Assembly (NCBI RefSeq): GCF_009827515.1
Contig: NZ_WTYO01000002.1
Location: 186,001 to 250,000 of the forward strand
Length of the DNA: 64,000 nt
Source of the DNA: Pelagerythrobacter marinus
GTDB taxonomy: Bacteria; Pseudomonadota; Alphaproteobacteria; Sphingomonadales; Sphingomonadaceae
Direction of reading: 5' to 3'
Below the pieces are notes generated by a model, which saw nothing but the letters and a program-made list of their open reading frames with translations, did no database searches and had not been told where the DNA came from. A program made the position numbers and the translations under genes. How positions within the stretch are numbered: position 1 is the stretch's first letter; each line of letters starts with the position of its first letter. Positions 58,376 through 64,000 of the stretch are shown here, piece by piece.

Positions 58376-60588
58376 TGGCGGAATCGACACTTTCCCTGAC
58401 GAGGCGCAGTCCGCGCTGGTGGCGACGCTTCGTCGTCGCCTCGCGCCGCGCAAATTTCTTCCGCCTGCTCGAGATCGCCTCGGCCCTCGCGCTGGCGGCG
58501 ATGGTTCTCACCACCTGGCTTACCTTCAACAACGCCCCCGGCGACGGGCAACTGGTGCCGGCGGGGAAGGTGGCGAGCCTGCTGATCGGCACGCTGCTGC
58601 CGGCCATGGCCCTCGTCGTCCTGTTCGGGCGGCGTCTCGCACTGCGTCGGGCCGCGGGCAGCACCGCGCGCCTCCACGTGCGCCTGGTGTTCTTCTTCTC
58701 GCTCGTGGCGGCCGTGCCGACCCTGCTCGTCGCCGCCTTCGCCGCCGTCCTGTTCCAGTCCGGGGTCGATTTCTGGTTCTCGGACGATTCGCGCGGCCTG
58801 ATGCGCAACGCGGACGAGTTCGCGCGCGGTTACTACGAGGAAAACCAGCTGGAAGTCGCCAACCACACGATCGCGATGGCGGGCGATCTGCGCTATTACT
58901 TCGAACGCGGCACGCTGACCGACGGCGGGTTCGAGGATTTCTACCGCTACCAGGCCGAAGGGCGGAACATCAACGAATCGGCGATCCTGCAGCGGGTGGC
59001 CGACGGCAGCCTGCGCACCGCGGCGATGTTCGGCCTGATGACCGACAACGATCCGACCGAGCTCGACCCGGCGATCTTCGACGCCATCGGGGGCGAGGAG
59101 CCGGTCGTGGTCCAGGGCCAGGCCGAACGGATCGAGGCGGTCGCCGCGATCGATCGCGAGAGCGGGATATTCCTCTACAACGCCCGCAACTCCAAGGCTT
59201 TTGCGTTCGACCTGTGGGATCGCGCCAATGCCCTTTCGACCAACTACGCCGCGCTGACCCAGCGGGGCCGGGCGCTCCAGCTGCGGTTCAACCTGGCGCT
59301 GTTCGTCGTCTCGCTCGGCCTGCTGGCGCTGGCGGTGTGGTTCGCGCTGCGCTTCGCCGATCGCCAGGTGGAGCCGCTGACCGATCTCGTCGGCGCGGCG
59401 CGCCAGGTCGGCGCGGGCAACTTCGCGCTGCGCGTGGAAGGGCGCACCGGCCCCGACGAAATCGGCCTGCTCAACCGTGCGTTCAACCGGATGACGGCCC
59501 AGATCGAGAAGCAGACCGACGCCCTCGTTGCCGCCAATCGCCAGCTGGAAAACCGCCGCGCCTTCATGGCGACCGTGCTCGAATCGGTGACCGCCGGCGT
59601 GATCTCGGTCGACCAGGACGGGCAGGTCCTGCTGATGAACGGATCGGCCCAGGCGCTGCTGCTGGACGAAGGCTCGCCGCCGCCGGTGGGGCTGACGCTG
59701 GAGGCGCTTACCCCGCCCATCGCGGCCCTCCTGCGGGGCGGGATCGATCGCGGCATCGTCAACCAGACGGTCGGCGGCGAACTGCTGACCCTGGCGGTCA
59801 AGATCGCCGACTTCTCCGAAGGCAAGGTGATCACGTTCGAGGATATCACCCGCCAGCTGCTCGATCAGCGGCAGGCGGCCTGGTCCGACGTGGCGCGGCG
59901 GATCGCGCACGAGATCAAGAACCCGCTGACTCCGATTCAGCTCGCGACCGAGCGGCTGAAGCGCCGCTACCGATCGCAGATCGAAAGCGACGGCGAACTG
60001 TTCGACGAACTGACCAGCACGATCGTCCGCCAGGTGGGGGACTTGCGCAAGATGGTGGACGAGTTCTCCTCCTTCGCGCGGCTGCCCAAGCCGGTCTTCC
60101 GCGAGGAGGACGTGCTCGACCTCGTGCGCCAGGCGCTGTTCCTGCAGGAAGTCGCCCACCCGGAGATCGATTTCCGCTTCGCCTCCGCCACCCAGGGCCC
60201 GGTGCCACTGGCCTGCGACCGCCACCAGGTCGGGCAGGCGATGACCAACGTGCTGAAGAACGCGGTCGAGGCGGTCGAGGCGCGCGCCCGCGATGCCGAG
60301 GCGGATTTCCGCGGCCGGATCGCCGTGTCGATCGCGCCGGGGGCCGACGACGTGACGGTCGTGGTGGAGGACAACGGGGTCGGCCTGCCGCAGGATCGCG
60401 ACCGGATCGTCGAACCCTATGTCACCACTCGCGAGAAAGGCACCGGGCTCGGCCTCGCGATCGTGAACAAGATCGTCGAGGAACACGGGGGGGAAATGGC
60501 TTTCGCTACCACGGCCGGGGGCGGAACGCGGGTGACGCTTCGCTTCGCCCGCAAGCCCGGGGCGCAGGGAAGCGAGGCCGCCGAATGA
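58375..60588 (+). CDS. ntrY: Nitrogen regulation sensor kinase NtrY
   Basis: A 737-residue membrane sensor. Three hydrophobic segments lie in the first ~125 residues, including LLEIASALALAAMVLTTWL and VRLVFFFSLVAAVPTLLVAAF. They are followed by an extracytoplasmic domain, a further membrane segment (FNLALFVVSLGLLALAVWF), HAMP, PAS and the kinase core: phosphoacceptor His in [21 protein letters not shown]-box NVLKNAVEAVEA, and G boxes DNGVGLP and GTGLGLAIV. GTG 58375 is the start with most conserved sequence. It pairs with NtrX. Confidence 0.9.
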   Translation: MAESTLSLTRRSPRWWRRFVVASRRANFFRLLEIASALALAAMVLTTWLTFNNAPGDGQLVPAGKVASLLIGTLLPAMALVVLFGRRLALRRAAGSTARLHVRLVFFFSLVAAVPTLLVAAFAAVLFQSGVDFWFSDDSRGLMRNADEFARGYYEENQLEVANHTIAMAGDLRYYFERGTLTDGGFEDFYRYQAEGRNINESAILQRVADGSLRTAAMFGLMTDNDPTELDPAIFDAIGGEEPVVVQGQAERIEAVAAIDRESGIFLYNARNSKAFAFDLWDRANALSTNYAALTQRGRALQLRFNLALFVVSLGLLALAVWFALRFADRQVEPLTDLVGAARQVGAGNFALRVEGRTGPDEIGLLNRAFNRMTAQIEKQTDALVAANRQLENRRAFMATVLESVTAGVISVDQDGQVLLMNGSAQALLLDEGSPPPVGLTLEALTPPIAALLRGGIDRGIVNQTVGGELLTLAVKIADFSEGKVITFEDITRQLLDQRQAAWSDVARRIAHEIKNPLTPIQLATERLKRRYRSQIESDGELFDELTSTIVRQVGDLRKMVDEFSSFARLPKPVFREEDVLDLVRQALFLQEVAHPEIDFRFASATQGPVPLACDRHQVGQAMTNVLKNAVEAVEARARDAEADFRGRIAVSIAPGADDVTVVVEDNGVGLPQDRDRIVEPYVTTREKGTGLGLAIVNKIVEEHGGEMAFATTAGGGTRVTLRFARKPGAQGSEAAE

Positions 60589-60610
60589 CAGCTTGCAAGG
60601 AGAACTGCCG

Positions 60611-61996
60611 ATGACCCTCGAGATTCTCGTCGTGGACGACGAACGCGACATTCGCGAACTCGTCTCCGGCGTGCTCAGCGACGAGGGCTACGAATGTCGC
60701 ACCGCCGGCGACAGCGGCTCCGCCCTGGCCGCGATCGACGAGCGCCGCCCCAGCCTGGTCCTGCTCGACGTCTGGCTCCACGGCAGCCCGATGGACGGGC
60801 TCGAGGTGCTGGACGAGATCAAGAAGCGCGAGCCGGAACTGCCGGTGATCATCTTTTCGGGTCACGGCAATATCGACACCGCCGTTTCGGCGGTCGGGCG
60901 CGGGGCGATGGACTTCATCGAGAAGCCGTTCGAGGCGGAAAAGCTGCTCCACCTCGTCGCCCGCGCGACCGAGACCGAGCGCCTGCGGCGGGAGAACACG
61001 CGCCTGCGCCAGGGCTTCACCGGGGGCGAGGAATTCACCGGCAACTCCCCGGTCATCAACCAGGTCCGCGCGACGCTCAAGCGCGTGGCGGGCACCGGCA
61101 GCCGCGTGCTGATCAGCGGCCCGGCAGGCGCGGGCAAGGAAGTCGCCGCGCGCCTGCTGCACAGCTGGAGCGGGCGGGCCGACGGCGGGTTCGTGATCGT
61201 CAACTCGGCACGGATCACGCCCGAGCGGTTCGAACAGGAACTGTTCGGCGAGGAGGCCGACGGAAAGCTCGTGCGCCCCGGTTTGCTGGAGCTGGCCGAT
61301 GGCGGCACGCTCTACCTCGACGAAGTGGCCGACATGCCGCTTTCCACCCAGGCCCGGATCCTGCGCGTCCTGACCGAGCAGAGCTTCGTGCGGGTCGGCG
61401 GCAACCGGCAGATCGGGGTGGACGTGCGCGTCGTGTCGTCCACGTCGCGCGATCTCGCGCAAGAGATCGAGGATCGCCGCTTTCGCGAGGACCTGTTCTA
61501 TCGGCTCAACGTGGTTCCGGTGGCGATCCCGTCGCTGGCCGAGCGGCGCGACGACATTCCCGCGCTGACGCAGCATTTCTTCACCCGCTACGCGGCCGAA
61601 CAGGGCATTCCCGCGCCCGAGATTTCCGAGGAGGCGATGGCCGCGCTCCAGGCTTACGACTGGCCGGGCAACGTGCGCCAGTTGCGCAACGTGGTCGAGC
61701 GGACCGTGATCCTGTCCCCCCGCGACGACCTGCACACGGTCGAAGCGGACATGCTGCCGAGCGAGGTGACCGGGGGCAAGCTTGGGGCGGCGAACGGCCT
61801 GTCGTCGCTGATGGGCGTGCCGCTGCGCGAGGCGCGCGAGACCTTCGAACGCGAATATCTCAGCATCCAGATCCGGCGTTTCTCCGGCAATATCTCGAAG
61901 ACGGCGAGCTTCATCGGGATGGAGCGGTCGGCGCTTCATCGCAAGCTCAAGCTCCTGGGCATGGGCGAACGCAGCACGGCGGAGCGCAAGGGCTGA
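60611..61996 (+). CDS. ntrX: NtrX-type response regulator lacking the GAFTGA loop
   Basis: A 461-residue AAA+ regulator. The receiver has Asp53 (LVLLDVWLHG). The AAA+ domain has Walker A-like GPAGAGKE, YLDEVADMPLS and the arginine-rich C-terminal part FREDLFYRLNVVPV. Where NtrC has GAFTGA, this protein has LFGEEADGKLVRPGLLEL, so direct sigma-54 activation is unlikely; it may act as a repressor or with sigma-70, as proposed for some other NtrX. A C-terminal Fis-type helix is present (GNISKTASFIGMERSALHRK). AAGGAG precedes ATG 60611. Confidence 0.93.
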   Translation: MTLEILVVDDERDIRELVSGVLSDEGYECRTAGDSGSALAAIDERRPSLVLLDVWLHGSPMDGLEVLDEIKKREPELPVIIFSGHGNIDTAVSAVGRGAMDFIEKPFEAEKLLHLVARATETERLRRENTRLRQGFTGGEEFTGNSPVINQVRATLKRVAGTGSRVLISGPAGAGKEVAARLLHSWSGRADGGFVIVNSARITPERFEQELFGEEADGKLVRPGLLELADGGTLYLDEVADMPLSTQARILRVLTEQSFVRVGGNRQIGVDVRVVSSTSRDLAQEIEDRRFREDLFYRLNVVPVAIPSLAERRDDIPALTQHFFTRYAAEQGIPAPEISEEAMAALQAYDWPGNVRQLRNVVERTVILSPRDDLHTVEADMLPSEVTGGKLGAANGLSSLMGVPLREARETFEREYLSIQIRRFSGNISKTASFIGMERSALHRKLKLLGMGERSTAERKG

Positions 61997-62139
61997 TGCC
62001 GGCGCCCGCGGCAGGGGCGATCAAATATCGTTGCCCGCGGGCACCAAGCGCGGCATAATCGGTTGACTATCCGGCGGGCTCGAAAGCGCCCGCCAGAATG
62101 CGGACCGCAAGGGCGGCCGCCAACAAGAAGGAAGCAGAC

Positions 62140-62679
62140 ATGCCTAGCGGACAGACACTTTCCGCGCGTCCCAAGCCCAAGCCGGCCGAGGAGCCGAAAC
62201 AGGGACGCCAGCCCAACCTGCAGGACGCGTTTCTCAATATCCTGCGCAAGAACAAGACGCCGGTCACGATGTTTCTCGTCAAGGGCGTCAAGCTTCAGGG
62301 CATCGTGACCTGGTTCGACAACTTCTCGATCCTGCTGCGCCGCGACGGGCAGTCGCAGCTTGTCTACAAGCACGCGATCTCCACCATCATGCCGGCCCAG
62401 CCGATGGATGCGAAGCAGTTCGCGAGCCAGGATTCGAGCAAGAAGCAGCGCCTCTTGCAGGACGTGTTCCTTTCGCGCGTGCGCGATGCGGAGGCGCAAG
62501 TGACGATGTTCCTCGTCAACGGCGTGATGCTGCAGGGCGCGATCGCGGCCTACGACCTGTTCTGCATGTTGCTCGAACGCGAAGGCTACGTGCAGCTCGC
62601 CTACAAGCACGCGGTTTCGACGATCCAGCCTGCGACGCCGGTCGATCTCAGCGACGACTGGGAAGGCGAGGGCGACTGA
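62140..62679 (+). CDS. hfq: RNA chaperone Hfq with two tandem Sm domains
   Basis: A 179-residue protein, about twice a usual Hfq. Domain 1 (about 25-87) is canonical: [31 protein letters not shown] and YKHAIST. A Lys/Ser-rich linker (88-104) leads to domain 2 (about 105-167): [33 protein letters not shown] and YKHAVST. Domain 2 keeps the proximal-face residues (Gln, Asp, Phe, Tyr-Lys-His). It changes the basic rim (R-D-A-E) and replaces the distal-face Lys31 position with Met. Three chains could form a six-lobed ring. The gene follows ntrX, as in other alphaproteobacteria, and an N-terminal Pro/Lys-rich extension is present. Confidence 0.95.
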   Translation: MPSGQTLSARPKPKPAEEPKQGRQPNLQDAFLNILRKNKTPVTMFLVKGVKLQGIVTWFDNFSILLRRDGQSQLVYKHAISTIMPAQPMDAKQFASQDSSKKQRLLQDVFLSRVRDAEAQVTMFLVNGVMLQGAIAAYDLFCMLLEREGYVQLAYKHAVSTIQPATPVDLSDDWEGEGD

Positions 62680-64000
62680 GCTTCGACGACAACCTCCTGG
62701 GCGAGGTCTCGCGCGGGGCGCGGGCCCTCGTCGTGTGCCCCGATATCCGCGGGCAGAAGCACGACCTCGATCCCGGGGCGCGGCTTGAGGAGGCATGCGG
62801 CCTGGCGCTGGCGATCGGCATCGTCGTCGCCGATGCGACGATCGTGCCCGTGCGCCAGGTGCGGCCCGGCACGCTGTTCGGGGCGGGCCAGGTGGAAAAC
62901 ATCGCGATTGCCTGCGAACAGCACGAGGCGGAACTGGTCGTGGTCGATGGCGCGCTATCGCCGATCCAGCAACGCAACCTGGAGGAAACGCTGCGGCGCA
63001 AGGTGATCGACCGCACCGGCCTGATCCTCGAGATCTTCGGCGAGCGGGCGGCGACGGCGGAAGGGCGCCTCCAGGTCGAACTGGCCCATCTCGATTACCA
63101 GCAGAGCCGTCTCGTCCGGTCGTGGACCCACCTTGAACGCCAGCGCGGCGGTTTCGGCTTCCTCGGCGGCCCTGGCGAGACGCAGATCGAGGCGGACCGG
63201 CGGATGATCCGCCAGCGCATGGCACGCCTCCGCAAGGAACTTGAGCAGGTTCGCAAGACCCGGGCCCTGCACCGCGAACGGCGGGGGGGGGCGCCCTGGC
63301 CCGTGATCGCGCTGGTCGGCTATACCAACGCAGGAAAATCCACCCTTTTCAATCGCTTGACGGGCGAATCTGTCATGGCGGAAGACCTGCTTTTCGCGAC
63401 GCTGGACCCGACCATGAGGGCGATCCGGCTGCCGGGCGTGGAAAAGGCGATCATGTCGGACACGGTCGGATTCATCTCCGACCTGCCGACCCAGCTTGTC
63501 GCGGCTTTCCGCGCCACGCTGGAAGAAGTGACCGGCGCCGATGTCATCGTCCACGTGCGCGACATGGCGAACCCGGCCGCCGCCGCGCAGAAGGCGCAAG
63601 TGCTGGCGGTGCTCGGCGAACTGGGCCTTGTCGAAGGGGAGGGGGGCGAAAGCACGATCCCGATCGTCGAGGCGTGGAACAAGCTCGATCTCCTGGCCGA
63701 GCCCGACCGCGAGCGGCTGCGCGAGGCGGCCGAGGGCAAGGATACGATCGTGCCGATCTCGGCCATGACGGGCGAGGGCGTCGATGCGCTTCTTGCCCGG
63801 GTCGATCGGCTGCTGACGGCCGGCGCGAAAGTGCACGAGTTCGTGCTCGACGCTGGCGAAGGACAGAAGATCGCCTGGCTCCACGCCCACGGCCAGGTGC
63901 TGGAGGATGTCGAGGCCGAAGGCGGCGAGGGGCCACGACGCAGGTTGCTCGTCCGCCTGACCCCCAAGGAATTCGGCCGCTTCGAAAGCCTCGCGGACTA
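62676..64000 (+). CDS. hflX: GTPase HflX, cut by window end
   Basis: The frame is open from within the hfq 3' end to the last base of the window, giving at least 441 visible residues. The HflX N-terminal domain ([35 protein letters not shown]) precedes the GTPase domain with G1 [10 protein letters not shown]3 DTVGF and G4 NKLD. HflX binds stalled 70S ribosomes and splits them. No ATG, GTG or TTG lies at the expected N-terminus; a CTG at 62676 overlapping the hfq stop (CTGA) would give the sequence [11 protein letters not shown]. The C-terminus lies beyond the window. Confidence 0.9.
   Translation, partial: MSFDDNLLGEVSRGARALVVCPDIRGQKHDLDPGARLEEACGLALAIGIVVADATIVPVRQVRPGTLFGAGQVENIAIACEQHEAELVVVDGALSPIQQRNLEETLRRKVIDRTGLILEIFGERAATAEGRLQVELAHLDYQQSRLVRSWTHLERQRGGFGFLGGPGETQIEADRRMIRQRMARLRKELEQVRKTRALHRERRGGAPWPVIALVGYTNAGKSTLFNRLTGESVMAEDLLFATLDPTMRAIRLPGVEKAIMSDTVGFISDLPTQLVAAFRATLEEVTGADVIVHVRDMANPAAAAQKAQVLAVLGELGLVEGEGGESTIPIVEAWNKLDLLAEPDRERLREAAEGKDTIVPISAMTGEGVDALLARVDRLLTAGAKVHEFVLDAGEGQKIAWLHAHGQVLEDVEAEGGEGPRRRLLVRLTPKEFGRFESLAD

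Noticed and set aside
56851-60651. A 1266-codon open frame antisense to ntrC and ntrY (and similar long antisense frames over pccA, scpA and gyrA)
   Set aside because: High GC content removes stop codons from other frames. The translations are Arg/His/Ala/Gly-rich, have no motifs, and the opposite strand carries well-conserved genes.

Overview
The window is high-GC chromosomal DNA from an alphaproteobacterium, most likely a member of the Sphingomonadales (Erythrobacteraceae-like). Evidence: the gene order dusB-ntrB-ntrC-ntrY-ntrX-hfq-hflX, a fused IspD-IspF enzyme, a pyruvate dehydrogenase E1-beta subunit with its own lipoyl domain, a lepB-rnc-era operon, an HWE-type histidine kinase, Tad pilus minor subunits with VWA-type TadG proteins, and an Hfq with two Sm domains in one chain. 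Species cannot be fixed from sequence reading alone. Almost all of it is ordinary core genome, densely packed (no gene-free stretch over 300 bases), with many ATGA, GTGA or TGATG translational couplings. I see no insertion sequence, prophage or CRISPR array.

Layout. 1-3.8 kb: a truncated lipase-like hydrolase, a small lipoprotein and the lepB-rnc-era operon (minus strand). 4-10.1 kb: pgi, an orphan HWE histidine kinase, a DEAD-box RNA helicase and glutathione reductase. 10.2-21.5 kb: a propionyl-CoA/methylmalonyl-CoA block (pccB, a small membrane protein, mce, an enoyl-CoA hydratase, scpA, pccA). Embedded in it are a YdcZ-type transporter coupled to bioB, which makes the biotin that propionyl-CoA carboxylase needs, and an O-acetylhomoserine sulfhydrylase. 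CsaA-like and DUF488 proteins follow. 21.5-28.7 kb: aroK-aroB (minus), then a small membrane protein, a large exported proline-rich protein, xerD, accA and a lipoprotein M48 protease. 28.7-29.9 kb: two Flp pilin genes, a Nudix hydrolase and tRNA-Arg(ACG).

29.9-35.7 kb: mscS, a VOC protein and 4-hydroxyphenylpyruvate dioxygenase (with a near-perfect operator palindrome upstream), then ftsB-pdhA-pdhB. 35.7-42.2 kb: a six-gene minus-strand operon made of two paralogous TadG-TadE-TadE cassettes. 42.3-50.1 kb: a degenerate squalene/phytoene-synthase-like protein, an EF-hand protein, trmFO, a YhhN-family protein, gyrA and an exported TPR protein. 50.1-64 kb: a NYN/OST-HTH protein, carbonic anhydrase, lipA-ratA, pncC, ispDF, and the nitrogen-regulation run dusB-ntrBC-ntrYX followed by a tandem-domain hfq and the start of hflX (cut by the window end).

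The strongest points for follow-up are the asymmetric two-domain Hfq, the duplicated Tad cassettes whose TadE proteins carry calcium-loop-like inserts, the hppD operator, and the exported protein locus upstream of xerD. No wholly new system is demonstrated. Start sites were chosen by eye from ribosome-binding sites and overlaps, and no database search was possible.
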